Assembly: GCA_000231825.2 (NCBI GenBank)
Contig: JH720321.1
Coordinates: 624,761 to 688,760, forward strand
DNA length: 64,000 nucleotides
Direction of reading: 5' to 3'
From: Tetrahymena elliotti 4EA
Taxonomy: Eukaryota > Ciliophora > Oligohymenophorea > Hymenostomatida > Tetrahymenidae
Made by a program: the position numbers and the translations under genes. How positions within the stretch are numbered: the first letter of the stretch is position 1; each line of letters begins with the position of its first letter. A model generated the notes under the pieces. It was not told where the DNA came from. It made no database searches and was given only the letters and a program-made list of their open reading frames with translations. This document shows positions 39,661 through 52,100 of the stretch, piece by piece.

Positions 39661-41130
39661 TTGTTTGTTTAAAACTTAAATTAATAAAAAACTTAAAACT
39701 CTAATAGAATTTTAATTCAATAATAAAATAATCTCTTGCTGTATTTATATATCCAATATTTTTACATCTTTCTCATTTATTTATTTTTGTAAGAAATTTA
39801 AATTTAAATTAATTATTATTTTATTTTGCATCAAAAAAAACCTCAATACAATTTTTGAAAAAAATTATTTTTATCAACTGTAATTGATCATTTTGCTAAA
39901 TAAAAGTATCTTTAATTGAATTGGGACTTATTTTAACTAGTTTTTTTTAAAAAAAATCAAATTAATTTTTTAAGAAATATTGAGAAGAAACATAACTAAA
40001 ATTATTTAAGATATTCAAAGAATATAAACTTCTCTTCGTTCATTAAAAGGAGATTCATTTAGGAAGTAAAGTTAACCAATAAACTATAATAAAAAAATTT
40101 TAGATTAAACAGTGGAAATCTCTTAAGAATTTACATAGACTTAGCTAAGTGAATATTTTCTAATAGTGTAGGTACTTAAAGAAACTTATTTTTTGAATAC
40201 TTTATTTAAAATCCATATTAGTTTATCTAGATTCCTATTTTATTTTAAAATAACTCTTAATAATTTTTCTAAATTGATTTTAATTATGTCTTAAAGGTTA
40301 AAATCTCTTAAAAATCCAAAAAATTAAAAATTATCTAAATAATATTTGATTTATTGAATAGTAAGTACTGCTTTACTTATTTTATTGTGGTTCTACTAAT
40401 TTAATTTCTGAAAAAAAATTATATGTAACCAAAAAAAATAATCAACTAATTATAATTTAAGTTGATTAAATTGGAACTAAATTTTATTATAATTTTTTCA
40501 ACCCATTTACTTGGAAAAAAGATATCATCACCTTACTAGTTTTTTTTCTATTTTTAAGTTGAATAGACTACATATTACCTTAAATATTATATTTATTCCA
40601 AATAAATTCAAATGCTTTCATTAAAGTATTCATAATTAAATTGGTGTAAAAAGAAAGGTTTTCTTTAGAAAATATCTTTTTAAAATTTTATTTTTTGCAA
40701 ATTTTGTACGAAATGTGAATGAATCGATAAATTATTCTCCAGAATTTTCATTCTTTTCTTCAATTTATTTTATGAGATATAAAATTGCGAGAAATGAATA
40801 CTTCCTGGGTAATTAGATAGCTCATAACGCATTTATTATTTAATTGATGACCATAAATTTTTAGTTCTAAATAATAAATGATCTTTGCAGAAAAAATATT
40901 AGATAACAAATAAAATTGATAATTCTTTTTTGATGTGGAAAGAATTTAAAGATATTATTCTTCGTTAGTAATATTAAAATAAAATTGTTTGTTTCTCTTC
41001 TTTGAAATTTGCAATAATATATAGTAAGGTGACTGATAAAGTTGATAAATAATTAAAAAAAACAAAAATTCTTCTCATTCAAAAGATATAGATAGGTAAA
41101 AAATATAGCTGAAGAAGGATATTTAAAAAA
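39661..41130. other. Intergenic, AT-rich
   Basis: Separates the Rab gene from CFAP36 (both plus). No frame with coding composition, RNA gene or repeat seen. Confidence 0.55.
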
Positions 41131-43168
41131 ATGGTTTTCGGCTGGTTATTTGGTAAGAAAAAGACTACTGATTCTTAATAATAGCAATAGAATTCCCAAA
41201 AGTAGCAGGCATAATAGCAGTAGGCTTAGTAAAAGCAACCTAGTGCTACTAATAAGTCTGATAAGCTTTTAGAGGATGTAAATATCAATATCATTAAACT
41301 CTAGTTCTCCTATTAAATAATTTTTTTTAATTTTATTAAAGTCTTGGATTTATGAATATCTCCTCTAATATTTGACATCACCTCTTTGGAAAGTCCCTAT
41401 TTATGAGTTCCTTGATGAAAATTGCATTGTTTTTGATGATGATGAAGAAAATAAGTTCTCGTAATATTATTCTTCTTATTACTCAATCGTTTTTTTGTTT
41501 TTTTTACAAATTTTAAAATAAAACATTTTATAATAATAGATACACTGAAATTCACAATGTAATTAACCTAAACAATTATGAAAGAATCAATATTTTAGCA
41601 CTAATTCTGTATTTCATTAGGTTTTAACTTAATTATCTATATAAAATAGAAATTCAAAAAGCTTATTGAAGGAATGATTGAATCTTTAATGGCAGAAATC
41701 GGTATTGATGAATAAAAGCTTTTATAATACATTGAAATAGGTTTAAAGAGTTCTCATCACAAAAAAGTTTTTGAATAACTTCTTATTGTTGACAATTTCT
41801 TAGTTTTTAAGAAACTCATGGTCAAGAGAAACAAAGAATTAGAACTCGAAGCTCTTAAGGAGATGATGAAGAATGAAGAATAAGTACCTGAACCTGAAGA
41901 TGAAGAGAAATTAAAAATTGCTTCCATGGAAGCTGAACGTGCAGTAATTTTTATTTTCATTAAATAAGGCTAAATATATTTCAAAAGAATGCAAAAGAAA
42001 AACAATTTATTATATTATGTTGCTTGCCAAATCAATTCAAGCAACTGTTTCCTATTTTAGCAATGCTATTATTTTTTCTCATCAAAATTTAAAAGAAAAA
42101 TTAAATTTTAATAAAACTTAATCTTAAATTTACTTCTATTTTCTTATTTATATGAAGAAGAGGACTAACTTTTTTAAAAATAGGAAATTGAACATGCCAT
42201 TCAAATGAGTTTAGCTGCAGAAGAAGAAATTAAAAAGCTTCATGTTGTTGAAGATGAAGAATTATAAAAGGTATTAGAAATGTCAAAAATTACCTATTAA
42301 AAAGAAGTTTAAACAAGAAGCCAAATTGAACAAAAATAATAAGAATAAACTCCTGTTCCTGACTAAAGCAAACCTACAGAATTCTAATTAGTAAATTTAT
42401 TAGTCCTAATATTTTTATAAAATAAAGCTTTAATAAAATTAGCCATAAACTTAAGTCGAATAAGCACCTTTAAAAGTCGAATAAGCTCCTTAAAAAGTTG
42501 AATAAGCTCCTTAGAAAGTTGAATAAGCTCCTTAAAAAGTTGAATAAGTTTAGAAAAAGCAAGAATCACCTGTAAAATAAGAAAAGCCCAAATAAAAGGA
42601 ACCTGAGGTTGAAGAAGTTAAATAACAAGAACCTCAATTCAAGCCCTTGAATAAGTTACCTGCTCTTAAGGCTCCCTCTAATTTACCTCCATTGGTAAAT
42701 AAGAAATACGAAAAGCCTATTGATGATTTATTAGCTGATAGAGCTACCTTATTATAACAATTAGACACCTATAAATCAGTAGAAGAAAAACTTAGAAATC
42801 AATAGGTCCCTGAAAAGAAGGAAGAAGATGCAGTCGAAAAGGAGGAATCTTTGGAAGAAAGAAAGAAACGTTTATTAGCCTAAAGAGAGCTTTTACGTAA
42901 GAAGAAATAATAACAAAGAGAATAAGAACTTAAAGATTACAAGGAAGGCGGTGTAAATATTTTATTTAAAAATTTTTATATTTTCAATTAATATTTAAGT
43001 AAAACATAAATTTTCATTTAAATATTATAGGATGATACTAAGAAATCTATCTCTTCTCAACAAAGTGTTTTACTTTAAGAGAGCCAACCAGCCAATAATG
43101 AAAATTTATCTCAACAAGAATTATAAAAGAGACAAAACCTTATTAGCAAAATTAAGCAAAACATGTGA
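41131..43168 (+). CDS. CFAP36: CFAP36 (CCDC104), BART-domain ciliary protein
   Basis: Homologue of the ciliary protein that binds ARL3/ARL2 through an N-terminal BART domain. Exons 41131-41277, 41342-41460, 41540-41558, 41650-41943, 42184-42390, 42443-42952 and 43031-43168 give 477 residues. The 42391-42442 intron could instead end at 42427, adding five residues. After a Gln-rich leader (MVFGWLFGKKKTTDS) comes the domain: SWIYEYLLQYLTSPLWKVPI, YEFLDENCIVFDDDEENKFS, YTEIHNKFKKLIEGM and a segment with AEIGIDEQKL; the DDEE..YTEIH block is the family hallmark. A ubiquitin-interacting-like helix EIEHAIQMSLAAEEE follows, then VEQAPQK repeats and a Lys/Glu-rich coiled coil (EERKKRLLAQRELLRKKKQQ), as in vertebrate CFAP36. 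Fits a ciliated cell. Confidence 0.92.
42455..42550 (+). repeat. 21-nt coding repeat in CFAP36 (VEQAPQK)
   Basis: Five tandem 21-nt units starting at 42455, 42476, 42497, 42518 and 42539 encode VEQAPLK, then VEQAPQK three times, and a final partial VEQ. The unit GTTGAATAAGCTCCTTAAAA is nearly invariant at the DNA level, so the expansion is recent. It lies in the linker between the BART domain region and the C-terminal coiled coil. Confidence 0.85.
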
Positions 43169-43780
43169 GTGATAATTTTAATTTTTAAAATCCTAGTCAT
43201 TTTATATTGATAAATATTAATTTTAGTTAAATATTATCCTTCATAAATCATCTTCAAATTTATTTAAAAAGTAGTTTTATTTTTTTATCTAATTTTTTCT
43301 AAATATTACTTGAGTGTAAATTTTAATTAAATTTCACCTACCTTTAATGAATATTCTCTAATTTTATTTTATAAGTATTTTCCTATTTCTTGAAAACTTT
43401 AAGGTTCTAAAAATATTCAAAACAATTTTTTTAAGAAAAATAATTTTTTTTTTCAAAATTTATTTCACAATAACTTAATTTAAAATTACTTGATTGTAAA
43501 TTTTTAATAATAATATTACCAAAAACATTAATTATCCATTTCGATACAAACAAAGTTATTTAAAATATAATATTAATTAAATAATAAATATTCAATTGAT
43601 ATTTGTTTGTATTTCAATAAGTTGAATCTATTTATAATATCTTTTTTGATTTTTTGATGAAAAAACGAATATTTTAGATATGTTTTATGGATGAAAGTTA
43701 ATGGAAATAATTAAAGATTATAAATCTATTATTAATAAATATAAAATTAAGCTTAAATTAAAATGCATATGATTTACAAA
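43169..43780. other. Convergent intergenic region
   Basis: Holds the 3' ends of CFAP36 (plus) and of the acidic protein gene (minus). Only AT-rich sequence; nothing else recognised. Confidence 0.55.
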
Positions 43781-44763
43781 TCAATTTTATTAACTATGAA
43801 TTTCTTTTAGCTTTTCTGCTAAAAATTTAAGTGGATTAAATCCCATATCTTCTCTTTATTGTTTTAATTCTTTAGTAATTTTTTCTCTTTCTGCTGTAAT
43901 ATCTTTTTCATTATCTTCCTTTTAAAATAGATTAAATTTTTTAATAAAGGTTTTATGACAGACAATTAAAGATTTTTTTTTAATAAGATTTTTTAAATTA
44001 AAATTCAATAAATCAATCAATTAGTGAATTAATTAAGTTACATCTTTTTCTTCATTTTCTTCTATTAAAACTAAATTTTCTTTATTGCCTTTATCTTTCT
44101 ACTTATCTCCATTCAAATCTTGTGAGTCTTGTTATATATTATTTTTAGATTTATTGTAAGATTCTGAATCTTCTCCATCCTCTTATTTATCATCACCATC
44201 TTGATCTTCTTTTGCCTTTTTTCTTTCATTTAAAATTTTTTCAAGCTCTTCCTTTTCTAACCCTAAGTCTTCGAAATCTAAACTATCATCTTCACTACTC
44301 ACATAATCACTACCTATAAGTAATGTATTTAAAATTAGTTTTTATATTTTATTTCAATAAGTCTATCTAAAATTGAGTTTATAGTCATAAATCTTATTTT
44401 TAAATGCTTGAGTTAACTATAAGTAGAAAATTATTTAACAAAGTTGATACCTAAATCTGCTTTCAACTTTTCTTTTTCTACTTTCTTTTATTCAAGTTTA
44501 TCAAATACTTTCTTTCTTTTGAGTCTTTCTTAATGTTTCCTTATCTCATCAGTTTTGATAATATGGTCAATAAGCTTTATTTTTTTTAGAATTATTTATG
44601 TTATAATTGCTTAAACACCTATTACATAATTTCTGAAAATTAAAAGCATTACCATAACCAAAGCTTGATACAACTCAGGATAAATCTAATCTCTTAAATA
44701 TTATATAGGGAGATTTTATCTCTTAGCCTACTAATTTATTAACTTTTCTATTTCCTTAGACAT
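43781..44763 (-). CDS. Acidic protein with Dpy-30-like terminal segments, function unknown
   Basis: Exons 44653-44763, 44451-44574, 44042-44313 and 43781-43918 give 645 nt, 214 residues, start ATG 44763 (MSKEIEKLINQQ), stop TGA 43781-43783. The 78-nt intron 44575-44652 is in frame, so retention would give 240 residues with a hydrophobic insert; splicing removes this AT-rich stretch. The N-terminus (LPIQYLRDQIYPELYQALVM) resembles the first helix of Dpy-30/RIIa-like motifs (YL..T..P.L..GM), and the C-terminus (GFNPLKFLAEKLKEI) resembles the second helix (NPIEFLA.YLL). Between them lie a basic coiled coil and a long acidic, disordered linker. Dpy-30-like motifs occur in many axonemal and histone-methyltransferase-associated proteins, so a ciliary docking role is possible but only inferred. 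Confidence 0.7.
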
Positions 44764-45906
44764 GTGCTTATATATTTATTTCTTTTTAAAATGAAGATTT
44801 TTAAATAACTATTAAATACTAAAACTTGTGTAAGATTTTATTAATACTATTCAATTTTTTGATTGTTTATATTTCAAATTAGTCTGCTAACAAATTACAA
44901 TAAATAAATCACTGATAATCAAAAAATCCGAATTTTATTTTAAGTTTAAATTCTTTGAAATAATTTTAAAAATGTTATATCAAATAAATATTAAGATTCA
45001 GATATTTTAAATAAAAAAATTAAATTAATATTATTTTAAACAAAGACGTAAAATTTAATACGGATATGCTATTATTAAATTTTCCATTTTTAATATTTGA
45101 AGTAGTATGATTAAATATCAAATAATTAATATCCTTTATGTGTAAAGAAGTAATACTATTTCCTTATTTATGTTTTATCATATAAATCTACTTTAAGAAT
45201 AAAATTTTAATAATATGCTTTACTGAAATACTTTTTAGTTTTTAATTACAAATGTTTGAGTCAATTTTCTCAAATTTTTAAATAGTAATTTATTGATATT
45301 AGCATCAAAATATTCTTTTTGTTTAAAATTAAATATTCTAATGTTAAAATATTTTTAGAATTAAATTTAATTAAAGCTTTTAAAATTCGTTTTAAGCTTT
45401 TCATTAAAACAAGTTGGTTTTAAGGCATTAATATAAAAAATGTAAAAGTCAATGAAAATAACAATTCAAATAATTATTTTATTTACTTCTCTAAATGTTA
45501 ATTATCGCTTCAAAGTATTTTGAAATAGTAATAATTTGAAATAAGTTGAAATGAAAATTTAATGTTAGAAACCTCTACATTTTTAATAATTAACAGTGGC
45601 TTTATATCTTAAAATTAGTATTTTATTCAACTAAAAAAATAAAACCAATAAAATTGTGATGCTATCTCGAGTGCTAACTAAATTCAGTGTTAAAATAAAT
45701 TAATATGTCTTAATTCTTTTTTTAATAGCAAATAGAAACAAAAGATTATAATCTAGAATTTAAAGCCAGAATCTTTGGAATCATAGACAAAAAGCAAAGT
45801 AATTCAAATTATTAAAGAAAGATTATTAAGATTGGCTTAAATTTATAAATTATTAATTCAGAAAAATCTTTTAAAATAAATATAAAAATAGCTTTTTAAA
45901 TCAAAA
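44764..45906. other. Divergent intergenic region
   Basis: Lies between the starts of the acidic-protein gene (minus) and the LUC7 gene (plus) and should hold both promoters. AT-rich; the last 150 nt could include a 5' leader intron of LUC7 (TTTAATAG at about 45721-45728). No gene seen. Confidence 0.5.
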
Positions 45907-47434
45907 ATGGATCAACAAAGACTTCTTTTAGATTAATTTTTTGGTGCTGATAGAAACCTTTCAACATCATAAAAAAAGAATAAGAAAGAACATTACAGTG
46001 ACAAAGAAGTAAGTTTAATTTTGGCAAACTCATATCTGACCTTTATAAAGTTTTACTTACTGATTCATTTAATTTTTTATTTGTAAATAGGTTTGTATTT
46101 ACTATCTTGTTAGTTTGGATACTTGTTACAAGGATATTTTCCCTAACACTCCTTATGACGATGGCCCGTAAGAAATTTTAACATTTCTATATATATTAGA
46201 TAAATATTAAAAATAACTTAAAAGAGGATGCTTTTAACTTCATTAAGAAGAATCTTTAACATTTTTATTTTAAAATACTCAATAATAATGATTGATTAAA
46301 AAATGAAAAAGTTGTAAATCAAGACATGATGAGTTTTTTAAGCGTTAATATTAAGATGATTCAGAAGAAAAGAGAGCTGAATTTGAATATACAATCACTA
46401 AGTAAGTTATAGGTAATTAGTTTATTTTAAAAATGAAGAATGATGAAGAACTAATATTGTTAATTAATAAATATTTAGATTATATTTAGAAAAAGATAGA
46501 TGATATTGACCATAAAGTTTAAAAAAATAAACAATTTTCAGAAAAGAAAAATATTTCTGATATTGAACGCCCTAAGGAAATCTAAGATAAGTAATTTTAT
46601 TGTTTAGAATTATTCAATTTTTTTTTAGTTAGTTTAATGTCATCATTTGCTTTTGACATTGATGTAAATTTTTAATAGGAAATACTTTAAATTGAAAAAT
46701 TGTTAAAATATAGAATCGATTAATATGAAGCTTTAATTAAGCAAAAAATTGAATTGAGTAAAGAACTTGGTGATTAGGGAGAAATCGAATAGGCTGAAAA
46801 GCTTTCTGACGAAGCTGAATAATATAGAATTCAAAGAGATATACTTATTAATAGTCACGATAACAATCCCTCTATTAGTGGTCTTGCCCAAAAGGAAGTT
46901 TGTGATATTTGTGGTGCTTGGAAAATCACTAATGATAAGGATAAAAGAGCCTAAACTCACTTAGAAGGAAAAATTCATCAAGGTAAAAATATTTTAAGGA
47001 AAAAAAGAAATTTTATATTTGATTTTAATTAAAATAAACAGGCTTTTAATTGTTAAGAGATGAACTTATTCGTTTGAAAAATAAAAAAGAAAGCATTAAA
47101 CAGCTTTTGAAAAAATTAGATAAAGAAAAAGAGAAAAAGAAGGTAAGAAACAATTCACATTATTTCTGTTATATTTATTCATTTTTCGATTATACAGAGA
47201 TCTTCTAGAAGTAAATCTAAAGACAGAAAGAAAGAAAAGGAGAGAGACAGAGAAAGAGATAGATCATCAGGTAAATCAAGAAGAGATAAATCTCGTGAGA
47301 GATCAAGCTCAAGAGGAAAGTAAAATTATAGATAAATTCAAAATATCAAATTCAACAACAACATAAAAAATAAATAAAGAAACAAAAAGAGAAGTAACTC
47401 AAGAGGCAAAGACAGAAAAGGCGGTAGAAGATGA
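45907..47434 (+). CDS. LUC7L: LUC7-like U1 snRNP-associated splicing factor
   Basis: Helps U1 snRNP select 5' splice sites. Exons 45907-46008, 46091-46167, 46312-46627, 46679-46982, 47042-47142 and 47198-47434 give 378 residues. The 51-nt gap 46628-46678 is in frame and open, so whether it is spliced is uncertain. The N-terminus MDQQRLLLDQFFGADR matches LUC7. The first zinc finger is CCCH: VC followed by CYKDIFPNTPYDDGPCKSRH. The middle coiled coil contains ELGDQGEIEQAEKLSDEAE, the conserved LUC7 helix. The second finger is C2H2: VCDICGAWKITNDKDKRAQT ending HLEGKIH. The tail is Arg/Ser/Lys-rich (RSSRSKSKDRKKEKERDRER), an RS-like domain for splicing-factor contacts. TAA at 47321 is read as Gln; the stop is TGA 47432-47434. 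Nuclear. Confidence 0.92.
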
Positions 47435-49171
47435 GATTAATTAAGAAAAGCAAAAAGCAATAACAGCAACTATTATAATTAAAGCGAGTAAATATAAAAT
47501 AAATTTAAAAACATATTTTAAACAGTAGAATAAATATATATTATCTGAGTTATAAGACTTCAGAAATTATGAATCATTGATCTATTGATTGATTGAATGA
47601 ATGAAGTGATTGAAGTAAGAGTTTAATTATTATATATATTTATTACACATACATATTGCATGTTGTTTTCTTCTCAGATATTTTAAATTAATTAGGATTC
47701 TTTTACAGTTAGTTAGTAACTAAGTAACTTAATTAGTTAACTCTGTTAGTAAGTCTTCATACATACATACTTCATCATCATGATATTAAGTAAGTAAGAT
47801 AGAAAGCATAATATACATAAATATATATACAATACTCTTTTTTGCCATTTTAACAAAGAAAAGAAAATGATCTCTCCCAAATCACCTATCTGTTTATTTA
47901 TCTATCTATCTATCCAATCATTAAGTAAAACATAAAATAAATATTGAATTTCTTCTCTGTGCTACGTAAAACTAATAAAAAGAAATAAGTAGCTTTTGTA
48001 ATTCTATTATTAAGGCAACTAATATTTTTCAAGAAAAACAATTTTGACAATTTTAATGTGAAATCAGATTAAAATAATAGAAAATAATTGAATGTTTGTA
48101 TATTATTATGTTTAAATTAAACTAACCTATTGTTTGGTTTTTTAAAGACATTAATTAAAAAAATATACTTTTTGATTGTATTAAAATGGTTTATATAAAG
48201 TTTCCAATATTTCTATTTGAATTAAAATCACTAATTTTTGTTTATTTTGATTCTAAATAGCAATTAAAATATTCTTGATCTAAGGATTTCTTTTTAAATT
48301 TATGAATTCTTAAAATAAATACTAAAAAATAAATCTTTTTTGTAAGAGATTGCCACCTGTTTTCTCGCTTTCTCTACTAATTATAAAATTCTTTGTTGAA
48401 AAAAGGATTAATGAAAAAAAAACTCTCACACCCGAGTTTTAAATTTTTTAATGTGTAAGTACGACTATATTTTGTTAAAAAATTTGTATTGTTAAAATGA
48501 AATAAATTAAGGTGGTTTTACTATAATTTGTATTTTTTTATAAATTAGAATGATGAAGACAGTAAACAGGTAAATTATTGAGAATTTACTAACAAATGGA
48601 AAAATAAGTAGAAAGGAGAAGCTTAATCACTACAAAGAATAATTAAATTTTCTAAATTTTTGAATGTAAAAATTAATATTTTGATAGATTAAAAGTTCAA
48701 ACAAATATTATTTAAATATTTTTCACAATAATAATGAAAGAGGGAATTTATAAAAAATAAAATATAAAGTTTTTAATGCTGATATACTAGGTTTTTTTCT
48801 TTTAGATTATTAGGAAGTTGATACATACATCAATGAAGAAATAAAGTATCAAAAATAATGTTAAATATTAAAACATTAATTTTTATAAAATATTGAATAA
48901 TCAAATAGTAGAACCAAAATTTTATGCTATTAATAAAATAGCAAAACTATTTTTATCATTTATTTATCACAAATTAGATTGTCTATTTATATTAAAAATT
49001 CAATTAATTATCAAGCTAAATAACTAACAGGATTTAATATAGAAGGTAGAATAAATATTTAAAATAATAATTTAACAAATACTTAAGAAAATTTTTTAAC
49101 TAGCCAAGTAAGTCACTGATCACTGAGTGGTTGATTAAATTTTGTGATATTTTGGTTACATTTTGATTGCA
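47435..49171. other. Intergenic with simple repeats
   Basis: AT-rich. It holds small microsatellites: GATTGATTGAATGAATGAA-type text near 47582-47605, CATA repeats at about 47758-47770 and TATC repeats at about 47896-47913. It should contain the promoter of the second channel. No coding composition. Confidence 0.55.
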
Positions 49172-52100
49172 ATGAGTTAAGAGTAATTATAAAAGAAAAT
49201 GAATTATTAAATTAATGATTTTCAAAGTATAACAGGATTAGAAGAGTCTGCTAACTGTTCCAGAGAAGGTATGCCCTTCATTAAAGCTTTTGATGAGATG
49301 CCATTATAAGGAGTTAATAAGAGGCGTAAACTCTTTGATTTGGATGAAGACAAGTGTGAATTGGAGAGAAGAAATAAAAGGTAAACAGATACTGATGTTT
49401 CACCTGAGTAATAAGAAAGCAAAGTTTTGAGAGAGAGTTCAAAAAAAACTATTACTAATTCTTAAAGCAATATGGAAGTGACTTAAGTAAAAGTATCTCA
49501 AAATAACTTTTAATTATAGAAATTCGATGAAGATTAGTCACCGAGATTGGAAGAAGAAAAAAGTACAGGTTTAATAAAATAGAAAATAAAAGGTGAAAAG
49601 TAGAATTTAAGTTCATCTGCTTCAAAATCAGATTAAGAAAATAGTAAACAAGATGATTAATCAATTGATATTTTGCCAAAACGAAACTCAAAATCAGTCA
49701 GTATTGCTCATGAATAAGATAATGATAATGTAACATTTGAAGATTCAGATGAAGAAGAGGAGGAAGAGGAAGAGTCTTATGCTGCAATAAGTGAAGACTA
49801 ATAAAAATAAATAGAGCAAATAGAAAAATTATTAGAGCTGTAACAAAATATTAAAAAAAGGAGTAAAAAATCTAAATATGCATTAAATAATAATGGCTTG
49901 GTAACATTCAATAATGATAATGAAAAAAAGACTGAACCACATAGCGAGCTTAAGAAAACATCTACTTTAGCAACAAAAGAAGGAGCGAATAAGTAATGGA
50001 AGGAAATTCTTATTTTAAGTAGAGTTAAAAAATTTGTTTATAAAATGAAGTAGTATTAAATGTTCAGTAAATTTAGCAATCTGAACACTATTTAATTCAA
50101 ATGCATAGGTGATCAGTCATATGACACTTAAACCTATTTAAATAAAAGGAAATAGTCTATGATAATGAATGGAAGTAGACCAAGGTTCTTCAGATTTTTT
50201 TTATGCTTTTTTTAAACTTTAAAAATACTGAACATATTTTCAACTTTTTCAGTTATTACACCTAACACAAGTTTTGCTTTGATATGGAATATTATTTTAT
50301 TTTTCACAATTACCATGTAGAATCTTTGTATTCCTCTTAGAATGTCATTTGGCCTCAATTACATGCATGGAATTAATTTCTATATCCTCTATCTTTATCC
50401 AATGATTATTATGAATATGGATTTACTGCTCAATTTTTTTACAGCTTTCTATGATCAAGGAGTTTTAGTTACTAATAAAAAGAAGATTATGAAAAACTAT
50501 TTCCAGTAATTATTTATCTTTATTTAATTAATTAAATTATTAAATATTGAAGCTATTATTTCATCCCAATAAATAGAAATTGAATATTAGCTCATTTTAA
50601 GGATAACAAAAAAAATTAATTTTACTAAAATAAATTATATCTCAAAATACTTACTTTTAGAGATTAATTACTCTCCAACAACTTTACTCTTTTTAATAAT
50701 CAAAGCTTTATCAAAATAATTAATACTCTCTGCTAAGTTAATCACAAAACTAGAATTTATTTCTTTTTTCAATTTAAAAAAAATAATTAATTAATTAATT
50801 TATCTTAATATGAAATTTATTTATTATCAGTTTTTTTAATAAATATTTTGTTAAATTGGTTAATTAAAAAAATTAGAATTCAATTTTGGATAGATTTTGT
50901 GACAAATTTTTCCTTTGTTCTGATTGTCACAAATTAATCATTTTTCTTAGTTGATTGGATTTTCATGATCAAAATTCGTAAGTTTTTTATATTTCAGATA
51001 TTTTATGAAAATAATTTGTTTTTTAGTTTAAATTCCTGATTATTTGAACAAAATTGATGAACACTTTTAATTAGAGTAAAGATTTAATACAGTCTTTTAG
51101 CTAGCTAAACTATTTTTACTCAATTTTTTTATGGCCCATTATATTTGCTGTGGTTTTCATTATGTAGCAATACAGGAAATTAAAGCAGGAAGCTCAGGTA
51201 CTTGGATTGATGCCTTACAGCTTAATAATCCAGATGACTATTATACGCGCTACATTAATAGCATATATTTTTCATTTATTACTATGATTACAGTAGGTTA
51301 TGGTGATATAACACCAAAAACAGATTATGAAAAAATATATGTAACAGTTGTAATCTCAATAAGGTAATTTTTTTTATTATAAAATATATTAAAGACATTA
51401 TTTGTAGTTGTGGGCTATTTGGATATTCTATCAACACGATTGGTTCAATTTTTTAAGAAAAGTCAAGAAGAGAATCGACTTTTAGGTAAAACAAGCAAAT
51501 ATAAATAAACTAATTAACTAAAAAACTAATAAAAAATAGAAGTATTAAGTTCAGCATTACAAATTATATGAGAAAAAGAAATATTTCAAGGAACTTATAA
51601 CATCTGGTACTAAAAAATTTAGAATACAAAAACTAAATAGAAAATTAAGGAGATTTAAATGGTGAATAAATTCTAAACACCCTAAATGAGTAACTAAAAA
51701 ATGATGTAAAAGAAGAGTATTTTTTTAAGATATTAAATGAAGCTAAGCTTTTTAGATTGAATTTTTCACGTGATTGTCTGAAAAGATTAGCTTTAAAAAT
51801 GAGGGAATAACTTATTTCACCTGGAGAAATTATCTATAAACAAAATTCCAATAACACAAATATTTATTTTCTTATAAATGGCTCTATTGAATTTTACTTT
51901 GAGAACAAAAACAGTAAAAAATCTCATATTCTGTCAATTATTAAAGTAAGCTTCCTTTTTACTTGACTTAATAAATTCTAAAAAATCTTAGTTTAGCATT
52001 ACCTCCCAAAAGCAAAATAAAAATTTTCTATTGAATTTTAAACTTAGCACTTGATGAAAAATATTCTTGTTGCTTTTCGATTAGATTTTTTTGAGAAAAA

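Noticed and set aside
46590..46678. Intron starting GTAATTTT in LUC7
   Set aside because: Phase 2 at that donor does not join the acceptor at 46678; only the in-frame donor at 46628, or no splicing, keeps the LUC7 frame.
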